DNA of 46,849 nucleotides from Haliea sp. E1-2-M8. GTDB lineage: Bacteria; Pseudomonadota; Gammaproteobacteria; Pseudomonadales; Halieaceae. The DNA lies in NCBI RefSeq assembly GCF_030649675.1, contig NZ_JAUTDR010000024.1:17140-63988 (forward strand). Reading direction: 5' to 3'. This document shows, one piece after another, positions 32,883-40,391 of this stretch (positions are counted from its first letter, which is position 1; the number at the start of each line of letters is the position of its first letter). Under the pieces are notes generated by a model that was not told where the DNA came from, made no database searches, and worked only from the letters and a program-made list of their open reading frames with translations. The translations under genes were made by a program, and so were the position numbers.

Positions 32883-33586
32883 CTAGAGCCAGCCTTTGCG
32901 CTTGAAGTACCAGTAGGGAGCGATTCCCGCGAGTATCATCAGGCCGATAGCCCAGGGGTAGCCCAGCAGCCACGCCAGCTCAGGCATGTGCTCGAAGTTC
33001 ATGCCGTACATGCTCGCCACCAGGGTTGGTGGCAGGAAAACCACAGCCGCAATCGAAAATATCTTGATGATCTTGTCCTGCTCAATATTGCCAGAACAAG
33101 GTAACTGACACCCTCCAGCTGCCGGTGCAGGTCCTCCAGGGTGTCGGCTTGGTTTTCCATTTTCTGCTCGAACAGGGTCACCAGCAGATTCTGAGGTGAG
33201 CGTGCTGCCACCTGGCCCCGCCGGGCTCGCAGCCGAAGCAGGCGGAAGTCGGCGACATCGTCGTCGCGAATGGTAATCAGCCGCTCCTTTTGCAGGATGC
33301 AGGCCACCGAGACCGTATTGTGTCGCCCGTCGGCCTGGGTCAAAAACAGGTTGTGGACATGGATGCCAGCCTGATCCACGAAACACCGGGCCGATGCCTC
33401 AATCTCCTCCATTTCATCGGATTCTGGCAGGTCGGTGTGCAGCATTTGCGCCAGCATGGAACGCTCCTGCTCATCGGGTTTGTGGGCATCGATCCAATCG
33501 GCCTCGGGCAGGCAGGTGAAAATCTGATCCGTTGGGCATTCGATCTCCTGGATCAGTCCGGCGTTGATTCGAAACAGCCTCAGCAT
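32883..33586 (-). pseudogene. corA: corA magnesium/cobalt transporter, internally deleted and frameshifted
   Basis: The N-terminal CorA domain reads in one frame from ATG 33586 (GAGGTGA upstream) through [20 protein letters not shown]; that frame then runs out at 32999 with unrelated residues. The C-terminal part reads in another frame, [20 protein letters not shown]..., including the pore motif YGMNF and the last two helices, to the stop at 32883. The switch is near 33090-33110. In intact CorA about 80-90 residues of the long helix separate these blocks, so the join has lost about 250-270 nt, not a multiple of three. The ORF is therefore a pseudogene, or a sequencing/assembly artefact. Confidence 0.82.
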
Positions 33587-33648
33587 CAGTTCACCTCTAT
33601 TGTTCTCAGCAATTTATCCATGCTTTTTGACGGGCACTGAATAGCCGC

Positions 33649-33834
33649 TCACCCTTCGTTTCCATCGTCATCCTCGTTATCGGGAATAGCTGCATCCACT
33701 ACTGCGCCAGTAGTCTTCGCCACCACCTTCACTCCAGTCGCTACCACCGTAACCGCGGCATCCGCCACCGTAACGACGGCGCAGCCGGAAACTACGAACG
33801 GTATAGCCAGGATCAGTAGTATACGTACAGGCAT
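33649..33834 (-). CDS. Tiny lipoprotein, Ala/Val-rich
   Basis: This encodes 61 residues. The lipobox is VVSGC, with Cys18 the predicted lipidation site after a short hydrophobic signal (ILLILAIPFVV). The mature part is AVVTVADAAVTVVATGVKVV..., Ala/Val rich with an acidic DNEDDDGNEG end. It resembles the small NF038104-type lipoproteins of gammaproteobacteria (recognition from memory, moderate). No strong ribosome site precedes ATG 33834. Function unknown. Confidence 0.7.
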   Translation of the reverse strand: MPVRILLILAIPFVVSGCAVVTVADAAVTVVATGVKVVAKTTGAVVDAAIPDNEDDDGNEG

Positions 33835-33927
33835 GGTAGAGACACAGCAGCAGCTCGGGGATGGGAAGTCTACCAGACCCGGGCAGTGAAGGACTCTGTG
33901 AGTGGGGTTCTACCCCGCTTGTGCCGG

Positions 33928-34731
33928 TCAATAGCCAGGCTGTGGCGCCGGACTGGTTTCCGATTCGCCCTGCCCGCGTTGCAGCAATTTTTGCAGGCCC
34001 TGGACCAGTATCATGGTGTCCACGCCGATGCCGATAAAGTCCGCGCCCTGGGCGATATAGTTGTCCACCAATGTGGGGTCCAGGCACAGCAGGCCGGCGT
34101 ATTTGCCCGCCGCCTTGATGCGTGACAGCGCGGCGGAAATACTGGCCACGACGTCCGGGTGGCCGGCGTTACCGATATGACCCATGGATGCAGACAGGTC
34201 CGAGGGGCCGATGAATACACCGTCCACCCCCTCCACTGCCAGAATTTCATCCAGGTTGTCCATGGCCTCTGCCGTTTCCACCTGCACTATCAGACAGATT
34301 TCCGCATTTGCCTTCTGCAGATAGTCTGGCACGCGATTCCAATCCGCTGCCCGGGCCATGGAAGTACCCAACCCCCGCTTCCCCGCGGGAGGATAGCGTA
34401 GCGCCGCCACCAAGGCCCTGGCCTGGGCGGCGTCGTCCACCATCGGGATCAGAAAGCTCTGCACGCCGATGTCCAACAGCTTCTTCAGCAGCGCCGGGCT
34501 ACCCTCTACCGGCCGCACCAGGGGCGCCACTGGGTACGCCGCCATAGCCTGTAAATGGTTCATGATGTCGCGCAGTTCGAACGGCGCGTGTTCGTGGTCG
34601 ATCAGCAACCAGTCGAAGCCGGCGCCGGCCGCGATTTCCGCCACGCTGTTGTCCGGCAGGCCCAGCCACAGACCGTACTGGGGCCGGCCTGTGGCCAGGG
34701 CGCGTTTTAATCTGTTGGCGGGCAGTTCCAT
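33928..34731 (-). CDS. hpaI: 4-hydroxy-2-oxo-heptane-1,7-dioate aldolase (HpaI)
   Basis: This encodes 267 residues; E. coli HpaI has 262. The HpcH/HpaI aldolase site is visible: IDHEH (His46/His48 region), VQVETAEAMDNLDEI carrying the metal-ligand Glu, and GVFIGPSDLSASMG with the metal-ligand Asp. HpaI cleaves 4-hydroxy-2-oxoheptanedioate to pyruvate and succinic semialdehyde, the last step of the homoprotocatechuate pathway, in the cytosol. It is the last gene of the leftward hpa operon, 14 nt after hpaH. The ATG at 34731 is the first after the hpaH stop. The identification is firm because the whole cluster is present. Confidence 0.93.
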   Translation of the reverse strand: MELPANRLKRALATGRPQYGLWLGLPDNSVAEIAAGAGFDWLLIDHEHAPFELRDIMNHLQAMAAYPVAPLVRPVEGSPALLKKLLDIGVQSFLIPMVDDAAQARALVAALRYPPAGKRGLGTSMARAADWNRVPDYLQKANAEICLIVQVETAEAMDNLDEILAVEGVDGVFIGPSDLSASMGHIGNAGHPDVVASISAALSRIKAAGKYAGLLCLDPTLVDNYIAQGADFIGIGVDTMILVQGLQKLLQRGQGESETSPAPQPGY

Positions 34732-34745
34732 GCTGTATCCAGTTT

Positions 34746-35549
34746 CTATTTGAAATTGACGTTGATTGCACCGAAGGGGCCGTAATCGGCCCGGATGTGG
34801 TCCCCGGCACGCACCACCACCGGACGAGTGAAAGATCCGGACAGGATAACCTGGCCGGCTTCCAGGCCTACGCCCCAGGGGGCAAAGCGCTTGCACACCC
34901 AGCGGACGCCTTCGGCCGGGTGACCCATCACGCCCGCCGCCAGGCCGGTTTCCTCGATCTCGCCGTTCAGGTAAAGCGCGGCACCGGCCCATGGCAGGTC
35001 GACGTTCTGCGGGTCGATATGGGAGTCGCCGAGAATAATGCCGGCGTTGGCCGCGTTGTCGGCAATGGTGTCGAACACCTTGCGGGTGTAGCCGGTCTTC
35101 GGGTCGGTGCGGTAGCTGCGGGCCGCGATCAGTTCCAGGGCGGGCACCACATAGTCGGTGGCCGCCATCACCTGTTCCACAGTGACGTCTTCGCCGAACA
35201 GAGGTTGCCGGAGCACAAAGGCGAATTCCACCTCGATGCGCGGGTCGGTGAAATCCCCCGCGCTTATGGTGCCGCCATTGGAGTAGAGCATGTGATCCAG
35301 CAGCACCCCGTAGTCGGGGGTGTCGATATTGACCGCCATCTGCATGGCGCGTGAGGTCAGGCCAATCTTGTAGCCAATGACTTTGTGGCCTGCGCTGATT
35401 TTCTGGTCCACCCAATGCTTCTGCACGCGATAGGCGTCGCCCAGGTCCATGTCGGGGTAGGTCAGGGTCAGGGCCGGGATTTGCACGCGCTGGCGCTCTG
35501 CTTCATGCAGCTGCTCGGCGGCGTCGGCAATCTGCTGCTCAGTGAGCAT
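34746..35549 (-). CDS. hpaH: 2-oxo-hept-4-ene-1,7-dioate hydratase (HpaH)
   Basis: This encodes 267 residues, the length of HpaH/MhpD hydratases (fumarylacetoacetate hydrolase-type fold). Clear blocks are GHKVIGYKIGLTSRAMQM, DYGVLLDHMLYSNG, PRIEVEFAFVL with metal-ligand Glu, and PALELIAARS. The enzyme adds water to 2-oxohept-4-ene-1,7-dioate to give the substrate of HpaI, in the cytosol. The ATG at 35549 is 2 nt after the hpaF stop; hpaI follows 14 nt later. This gene order, hpaE-dioxygenase-hpaF-hpaH-hpaI, is that of the homoprotocatechuate pathway. Confidence 0.94.
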   Translation of the reverse strand: MLTEQQIADAAEQLHEAERQRVQIPALTLTYPDMDLGDAYRVQKHWVDQKISAGHKVIGYKIGLTSRAMQMAVNIDTPDYGVLLDHMLYSNGGTISAGDFTDPRIEVEFAFVLRQPLFGEDVTVEQVMAATDYVVPALELIAARSYRTDPKTGYTRKVFDTIADNAANAGIILGDSHIDPQNVDLPWAGAALYLNGEIEETGLAAGVMGHPAEGVRWVCKRFAPWGVGLEAGQVILSGSFTRPVVVRAGDHIRADYGPFGAINVNFK

Positions 35550-35551
35550 GA

Positions 35552-35920
35552 TCAGATGTTCTTCCGGTTGAATTTGACATGTGGGTCCAGTTCGCGCATC
35601 TCGAAGGACACCGCGAGAGGCCGGCTGTCGAACAGGGGCTGCAGGTGCTGCATCAGGGTGTCAAACAGCTGCTCCCCCACGGCCGTGCGGGTGTCCAGGT
35701 CACGACCGTGGCCGACTTTTACGCTGAGGTTGACAAAGCCATTGTCGGGGTTGCCGTCGCCCACGCGAAACTCCTCGCACCGCACCGCGCGGCTGCGTAT
35801 ACCGGCCAGCGGAAATACACCAGTGTCGGCGGCCACCCGGTGCATCGTTTGCATGAGCCCCGCCAGATCCAGCTGCTCCGCCGGCAGGTTGGCGGAGTAC
35901 TCGTAAATAAAATGTGCCAT
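35552..35920 (-). CDS. hpaF: 5-carboxymethyl-2-hydroxymuconate delta-isomerase (HpaF), N-terminal Ala variant
   Basis: This encodes 122 residues. Conserved blocks match E. coli CHMI: FPLAGIRSRA, FVNLSVKVGHGRD and SFEMRELDPHVKFNRKN. It would isomerise 5-carboxymethyl-2-hydroxymuconate to its 2-oxo form in the tautomerase-superfamily fold. In E. coli CHMI the residue after the initiator Met is Pro, the catalytic base; here the start reads MAHFIYEYS, so Pro1 is Ala. The codons are ATG GCA CAT, so this is unambiguous. The start overlaps the dioxygenase stop by 1 nt (TGATG). Activity may be reduced or use another residue. Confidence 0.9.
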   Translation of the reverse strand: MAHFIYEYSANLPAEQLDLAGLMQTMHRVAADTGVFPLAGIRSRAVRCEEFRVGDGNPDNGFVNLSVKVGHGRDLDTRTAVGEQLFDTLMQHLQPLFDSRPLAVSFEMRELDPHVKFNRKNI

Positions 35921-36750
35921 CAGGCCGCCTCAGGCAAGTCCACAATCCCCACGGTGCAGCCCACCGCAAAGATGGGGATCGGGCGATAATAGTGCACGGT
36001 GGCCGGGGTGCCGGCGGTGGCGCCTGAGACCGCGATATAGGTGCGAATCTCGAAACCACCCTGCCCGGCCTCAAGGTAGGTGCGTTCGTCGCTGTAATCC
36101 AGCAGGCGCTCGCGGTCATTATTGCTCCAGCGGTCCAGGAAATCGCGATCCCAGGGCGCGTTGATCTTGCCGGAGTCCGGCGTAGCCGGCCAGTGGGAGA
36201 TGCCCCCGGTGCCGACAATGGCAATGCGCTCGGGCACCGCGTCGCAGGCCTTGCGCAGGGCCTCGCCAAGGGTCCAGGCCCGGTGCAACGGCGTGAGCGG
36301 TGGTCCCTGGCAGTTGATGTTCACTGGAATGATGGGCAGATCGTAGCGCGGGGTGAGGAAATGCAGCGGCACCATGATGCCGTGGTCGCACTTCCATTCC
36401 TCGGCGTAGGCCAGGTCGACCTCCTGCATGGTGTGCTCGATGAGGCGCCGCGACAGGTCCGGGTTGCCCGGAATGTTCTGGCGCTCTATGCCCAACCACT
36501 GCGGGTCTTCGATGGGGCCCTGGTAGTCCTGCGCCATGCCCACGCAGAAGGCAGGCATGTTGTCCATGAAAAAATTGGCGAAGTGTTCCGCAGTGATTAT
36601 GATCAGCGCGTCGGGGCGTGAGGCCTCCAGGGCCAGGCGCATGTTGTTCATGGCCGTGTACAGGGTCTCGACGTCATCGGCCCGGGCCATCACCTTGCGG
36701 CCGGTAATGCCCGGGGCGTGGGAACACACGCCGGCGAATACCAGGCTCAT
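35920..36750 (-). CDS. LigB-type class III extradiol dioxygenase catalytic subunit (homoprotocatechuate 2,3-dioxygenase candidate)
   Basis: This encodes 276 residues. Ligands of the LigB site are present: His11 (CSHAP), His56 (TAEHFANFF), Glu234 (GGFEIRTY), and the catalytic His186 (GTGGISHW). This is the protocatechuate 4,5-dioxygenase-type fold, cleaving the aromatic ring between a hydroxyl carbon and its neighbour, with Fe(II). Gene context makes homoprotocatechuate (3,4-dihydroxyphenylacetate) the likely substrate. It differs from the single-chain E. coli HpaD by having a separate LigA-type small subunit directly upstream (ATGA overlap). ATG 36750 is supported by that overlap. Confidence 0.88.
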   Translation of the reverse strand: MSLVFAGVCSHAPGITGRKVMARADDVETLYTAMNNMRLALEASRPDALIIITAEHFANFFMDNMPAFCVGMAQDYQGPIEDPQWLGIERQNIPGNPDLSRRLIEHTMQEVDLAYAEEWKCDHGIMVPLHFLTPRYDLPIIPVNINCQGPPLTPLHRAWTLGEALRKACDAVPERIAIVGTGGISHWPATPDSGKINAPWDRDFLDRWSNNDRERLLDYSDERTYLEAGQGGFEIRTYIAVSGATAGTPATVHYYRPIPIFAVGCTVGIVDLPEAA

Positions 36751-37061
36751 ATTGCCCCCTTGCCGTCGGTGGTTGCATACAGCCCCGCGCGCACATTGCC
36801 GTGCTGCTCCAGGGCCGTCCGCATGGCCTGGATATAGTCTGGCCAGGCATAACCGCACAGGGCCGCGTAGTGCATCAGTAGCTGGCCATTCACGCCCATG
36901 ATGTACAGCATGCCGATATCCGGCTTCTTCAAGGTCGCCAGTTCTTCTTCGTCCAGCCGGTAATGCCTGAGCACGCTATCGGGGTCCTCCAGGTACTGTT
37001 GCTGCAGATCCGGCTCGCGGTTCAGCTGGTAGAGCAGTTTTTGCACATAGTACAGGCTCAT
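36747..37061 (-). CDS. LigA-type small subunit of extradiol dioxygenase
   Basis: This encodes 104 residues of the LigA helical fold: YQLNREPDLQQQYLEDPDSVLRHYRLDEEE-type sequence (visible as LNREPDLQQQYLEDPDSVL and RHYRLDEEEL), then LKKPDIGMLYIMGVNGQLLMH. LigA wraps the LigB active site in protocatechuate 4,5-dioxygenase. The stop overlaps the catalytic subunit ATG by 4 nt, as expected for a stoichiometric complex. The start is 2 nt after hpaE. It lacks metal ligands, as usual for LigA. Confidence 0.88.
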   Translation of the reverse strand: MSLYYVQKLLYQLNREPDLQQQYLEDPDSVLRHYRLDEEELATLKKPDIGMLYIMGVNGQLLMHYAALCGYAWPDYIQAMRTALEQHGNVRAGLYATTDGKGAI

Positions 37062-37063
37062 GG

Positions 37064-38581
37064 TCAGCGCCCCAGTACGGGTACTTTGTGGGTGTCGTGG
37101 GCGATGCAGACGTTCTTGGTTTCCATATAGAAATCAAAGCTGTAGTCGCCGCCGTCGCGGCCGATTCCGCTCATCTTCGCGCCGCCGAAGGGCGAGGGCA
37201 AGTTGCGGTTGTTTTCGGAGTTGACCCAGATCATCCCCGCCTCGACCTGATTGGCCATGCGCAGGGCGCGGCCGGTATCGCCGGTCCAGATGTAGGCGCT
37301 GAGGCCGTACTCGGTGTCATTGGCCATGTGCAGCGCCTCTTCCTCGGTGGCGAAGCTGATGGCGGTGAGCACCGGGCCGAAGATCTCCTCGCGGGCGACG
37401 CGCATGCTGTTGTCGGCCTGGGTGAACAGGGTGGGGCTGACAAAGTTGCCCGGGCCCAGGTCTTGCCGCCGGGTACCACCCACTGCCACGGTAGCGCCGT
37501 CCCGACGGGCGATGTCCATGTAACTCATTACTTTTTCGAAGTGGCCGCTGTGCACCAGCGGGCCGACTTCCGTGGCCGGGTCCAGCGGGTGCCCCACCCG
37601 CAGGGCCTTGACCCGTTGTTCCAGGGCGGCGAGGAAGCGGTCACGGATGCCGCTCTGGACCAGCAGGCGACTGCTTGAGGTACAGCGTTGACCGTTGAGG
37701 CTGTAGATCATGAATACGACAGCGTCCAGGGCGCGCTCGAAGTGGGCATCGTCAAATACGATCACCGGGTTCTTGCCGCCCAGTTCGAAGTGGACGCGCT
37801 TCAGCGTATCTGCCCCCTGGCGCATGATATGGCTGCCGGTGGCGGATTCGCCGACCAGGGCCACGGCCTTGATCGCGGGATGTTCGGTCAGGGCCTTGCC
37901 TGCGACTTCCCCAAAGCCGTTGACGGTATTCCACACCCCGGCGGGAATACCGGCCGCATGGCTGATTTCCGCCAGCAGCATGGCAGACAGGGGGCTCAGC
38001 TCGGCGGGTTTATGCACCACGGTACAGCCCGCGGCCAGTGCCGGGGCAATTTTCCAGGTGGCCAGCATGAACGGTGTGTTCCACGGGGTGATGACAGCGA
38101 CCGGACCCAGGGGGCTGCGGATGGTGTAGTTGGTGTGCTGCTCCTGGTGCAGGGCCAGGCCGTTGCGCGCTTCCGGCGCCTTGTCGGCGAAAAAGCGGAA
38201 ATTGGCAGCACCGCGCTGGGCCGCCTGCTGCATGAAGCGAATCGGTTGGCCGCAGTCCATGCTCTCCACCAGGGCGATCTCTTCCGCGCGCTCTACGACC
38301 AGGTCGGCGAAGTGGTGCAGCAGCTTCTTGCGCTCGTTGCCCGGCATGTCGCGCCAGGCGGGAAAGGCGTCCCGGGCAGCCTCACACGCAGCGTTGACGT
38401 CAGCGGCGGTGCCGGCGACCACCTGGCCCAGAGAGCTGTTGTCACTGGGCGCAACATTGCTGAAAGTCTCCGCCCCAGGTGGTACCCGCATTTCCCCGCT
38501 GAGGTAGTGTCCGGTCACCTGGTCGAGAAAGCGCCGCAGGTAGCCGGAGGCGGCGGATTTATTGCCTTCAAAGTCGGCCAT
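37064..38581 (-). CDS. hpaE: 5-carboxymethyl-2-hydroxymuconate semialdehyde dehydrogenase (HpaE)
   Basis: This encodes 505 residues of the NAD-dependent aldehyde dehydrogenase family. Active-site residues are Asn168 (PWNTP), Glu266 (FELGGKNP) and Cys300 (GQRCTSSSR); the Rossmann motif lies at VGESATGS. HpaE oxidises the semialdehyde from ring cleavage. It is the first gene of the leftward operon (hpaE-ligA-type-ligB-type-hpaF-hpaH-hpaI) and starts at ATG 38581. A predicted promoter with TTGTCT and TACATT boxes lies about 50-75 nt upstream, overlapped by a palindrome likely bound by the regulator. Confidence 0.93.
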   Translation of the reverse strand: MADFEGNKSAASGYLRRFLDQVTGHYLSGEMRVPPGAETFSNVAPSDNSSLGQVVAGTAADVNAACEAARDAFPAWRDMPGNERKKLLHHFADLVVERAEEIALVESMDCGQPIRFMQQAAQRGAANFRFFADKAPEARNGLALHQEQHTNYTIRSPLGPVAVITPWNTPFMLATWKIAPALAAGCTVVHKPAELSPLSAMLLAEISHAAGIPAGVWNTVNGFGEVAGKALTEHPAIKAVALVGESATGSHIMRQGADTLKRVHFELGGKNPVIVFDDAHFERALDAVVFMIYSLNGQRCTSSSRLLVQSGIRDRFLAALEQRVKALRVGHPLDPATEVGPLVHSGHFEKVMSYMDIARRDGATVAVGGTRRQDLGPGNFVSPTLFTQADNSMRVAREEIFGPVLTAISFATEEEALHMANDTEYGLSAYIWTGDTGRALRMANQVEAGMIWVNSENNRNLPSPFGGAKMSGIGRDGGDYSFDFYMETKNVCIAHDTHKVPVLGR

Positions 38582-38627
38582 GAGGGGCCTCGCTGGCTGG
38601 GTAATAATCGTGGTACCGAACGCATTT

Positions 38628-38656
38628 AATGTAACATGTTAAATATCTTGAGACAA
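38628..38656 (-). promoter_or_regulatory. Predicted hpaE operon promoter with overlapping palindromic operator
   Basis: Minus-strand -35 TTGTCT (38656-38651), a 17-bp spacer and -10 TACATT (38633-38628) match sigma70 spacing. The perfect palindrome TAACATGTTA (38632-38641) overlaps the spacer and the first two bases of the -10 box. A bound MarR-type regulator there would block polymerase. The start codon of hpaE is 46 nt downstream of the -10. Confidence 0.55.
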
Positions 38657-38720
38657 ATAAACGCCGACCGAGGTTTCTTTTCCTGAATATAGTAGGCGTA
38701 ATTGTCGCTATAACGCCAAC

Positions 38721-38760
38721 TTCGCCGGAAGATGCTGGTAGAATATCATTAACTGGTTAA
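38721..38760 (+). promoter_or_regulatory. Predicted hpaG-hpaR promoter with downstream inverted-repeat operator
   Basis: Plus-strand TTCGCC (38721-38726), a 17-bp spacer and TATCAT (38744-38749) form a weak sigma70-like promoter. TTAAC-TG-GTTAA (38749-38760) is an inverted repeat directly after the -10, about 20 nt before the hpaG ATG. Its GTTAAATAT right half matches the right half of the hpaE-side palindrome, so both are likely bound by one regulator. Confidence 0.45.
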
Positions 38761-38779
38761 ATATTTTTGGGGTGTTACT

Positions 38780-39658
38780 ATGCGATTCCTGACCTACAGC
38801 CTCGCTGGTGCTGAGACCTGGGGAGTGGTCGCGGACGGCGGTGTCATTGACCTTGGGGCGCGCTTCGGTGGCGACCTGCACCAGACGCTCCGCACAGGGC
38901 AACTCGCCCGGATGATGGACGCGGCCGCGGCGCTGGACCCCGATGCCAGCCTGGACGAGATTGTCTACCTGCCACCGGTGCGCACGCCGGAGAAAATCGC
39001 CTGTATCGGCGTGAACTACGCCAATCGCAATGCCGAGTATCGGGACAACAGCGCCGATCCGGAGTGGCCCAGCCTGTTCCTGCGCGCGCCGGACTCTTTC
39101 ACCGGCCACGGCCAGCCCCTGTGGCGTCCGCCGGAGTCCGCGCAGCTGGACTACGAAGGCGAAATCGTGATTGTGGTGGGCAAAACCGGTCACCGCATCC
39201 CCGAAGACGAAGCGACCGGATACATTGCCGGCCTGACGCTGATGAACGAGGGCACCATCCGCGACTGGGTGCGGCACGCCAAGTTCAATGTGACTCAGGG
39301 CAAGAATTTCGTACACTCCGGCAGTATCGGCCCATGGATGGTAACGGCCGACGGGTTCGCGGGCTACGAGGACTTGATCCTGAACACGCGGGTCAATGGC
39401 GAGCAGCGCCAGCACGACACCACCGCCAACCTGATGTTTCCGTTTCACTTTCTGCTCAGCTACCTGTCGCGCTTTTTTATCCTCAAGCCCGGCGACCTCA
39501 TCTCCACAGGCACCCCACTGGGTGCAGGCGCCCGTTGCGACCCGCCCAGGTACCTCGCACCGGGCGATGAAGTCGAAGTGGAGTCACCCGGCATCGGTTT
39601 GTTGCACAATGGCGTGATCGACGACCCGACAGTACAGGCACCCCATGAGACAGTTTGA
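38780..39658 (+). CDS. hpaG: FAH-family HpaG-type decarboxylase/isomerase
   Basis: This encodes 292 residues of the fumarylacetoacetate hydrolase family. Metal-site Glu126 and Glu128 lie in LDYEGEIVIVVG; the third position, commonly Asp, reads Glu158 in LMNEGTIRDW. The GVNYANRN segment begins the catalytic domain near residue 77. In the homoprotocatechuate pathway HpaG decarboxylates 5-oxo-pent-3-ene-1,2,5-tricarboxylate to the HpaH substrate; E. coli HpaG is a tandem two-domain protein, whereas this is a single-domain protein. GGGGTG lies upstream of ATG 38780. It overlaps hpaR by 14 nt and is divergent from hpaE. Confidence 0.85.
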   Translation: MRFLTYSLAGAETWGVVADGGVIDLGARFGGDLHQTLRTGQLARMMDAAAALDPDASLDEIVYLPPVRTPEKIACIGVNYANRNAEYRDNSADPEWPSLFLRAPDSFTGHGQPLWRPPESAQLDYEGEIVIVVGKTGHRIPEDEATGYIAGLTLMNEGTIRDWVRHAKFNVTQGKNFVHSGSIGPWMVTADGFAGYEDLILNTRVNGEQRQHDTTANLMFPFHFLLSYLSRFFILKPGDLISTGTPLGAGARCDPPRYLAPGDEVEVESPGIGLLHNGVIDDPTVQAPHETV

Positions 39659-40082
39659 TCGCTCCCTGCCGATGGCCCTGCTCAAGGCCCGGGAAGCGGT
39701 GATGAGAAAGTTCACGCCACATTTGCGCGAACATGGCCTGTCAGCCCAGCAGTGGCGCGTGCTGCGCGCGCTGGTGGAGTCCGGGGCACTGGACGCCACC
39801 GAAATCGCCAAACGCTGTGCCCTGCTGATGCCCAGTCTGTCGCGTATCCTGCAAAACCTGGAAAGACGGGATCTGATTGTCCGAGTCGCCGAGCAGGCTG
39901 ATCTCCGCCGCAGCCTGGTTTCTCTTACGCCGGCGGGGATAGCGCTGTTCGAGAAGATCGCTCCGCAGTCCGAGGAGCGCTACCGCCATATCACCGAGAA
40001 ATTCGGCTACGGCAAACTGGAGCTGTTGTACGAGTTGCTGGACGAGTTGGTGGAAAAGCTGGAGGATGACGCTGCGGCTTGA
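39645..40082 (+). CDS. hpaR: MarR-family regulator of homoprotocatechuate degradation (HpaR)
   Basis: This encodes 145 residues. The winged helix-turn-helix is clear: LSAQQWRVLRAL, LDATEIAKRCALLMPSLSRILQNLERRDLI, and the wing RVAEQADLRRSLVSLTPAG (each shown in parts). HpaR homologues repress the hpa genes and release on binding 3,4-dihydroxyphenylacetate-type ligands (family knowledge). The ATG at 39645 lies inside the end of hpaG, so the two are translationally coupled. The likely targets are the two palindromes at 38632-38641 and 38749-38760. Confidence 0.9.
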   Translation: MRQFDRSLPMALLKAREAVMRKFTPHLREHGLSAQQWRVLRALVESGALDATEIAKRCALLMPSLSRILQNLERRDLIVRVAEQADLRRSLVSLTPAGIALFEKIAPQSEERYRHITEKFGYGKLELLYELLDELVEKLEDDAAA

Positions 40083-40109
40083 CCATCCGGCTCCAGATCA
40101 CCGTACCAG

Positions 40110-40248
40110 CTAGCGCGCAGCCCAGGCACAGGGCGAACAACTCGTTGAGGCTGCCGATCTGCAGTTTGGCGAAGACGCGCTTGCGCACGCCAATATTAGC
40201 CTCGACCGATTGGATCAAAGCGTACTGCTGGACGGCCAGCCTGCCCAT
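40110..40248 (-). pseudogene. Remnant of a LuxR/FixJ-type response-regulator helix-turn-helix
   Basis: A short minus-strand frame reads LIQSVEANIGVRKRVFAKLQ then IGSLNELFALCLGC, which follows the recognition-helix pattern of FixJ/NarL-type regulators (TVE-HR-xxV-xxKL-xxxSL-xEL). No receiver domain or upstream half is found, and there is no supported start. It probably is the decayed 3' end of a regulator gene lying in the 309-bp hpaR-czc gap. Short similarity, so moderate to low confidence. Confidence 0.4.
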
Positions 40249-40391
40249 TGATGCCTCAACTGTGACAACGGTACAATCGTTTCACACCGGTAACTGTTTC
40301 CTATTCCCACGAAGAAACAGGCCTTACATCATCGAGCCTTTAGTTGTGCTATGCTCCCGGAGCGAGTCCCTGAGAGTCACCTGCTAGCCAC
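40249..40391 (+). promoter_or_regulatory. Upstream region of the metal-efflux operon with inverted repeat
   Basis: CTGTTTC (40294-40300) and GAAACAG (40314-40320) form a 7-bp inverted repeat with a 13-nt centre. Further on, TGCTATGCT (TATGCT at 40350-40355) looks like an extended -10 box 36 nt before the ATG at 40392; no good -35 was found. The repeat could be an operator for a metal-responsive regulator or a hairpin after hpaR. Confidence 0.35.

Noticed and set aside
33835-33927. Terminator after hpaI
   Set aside because: Only a 4-bp GGGG/CCCC hairpin without a T-run was found.
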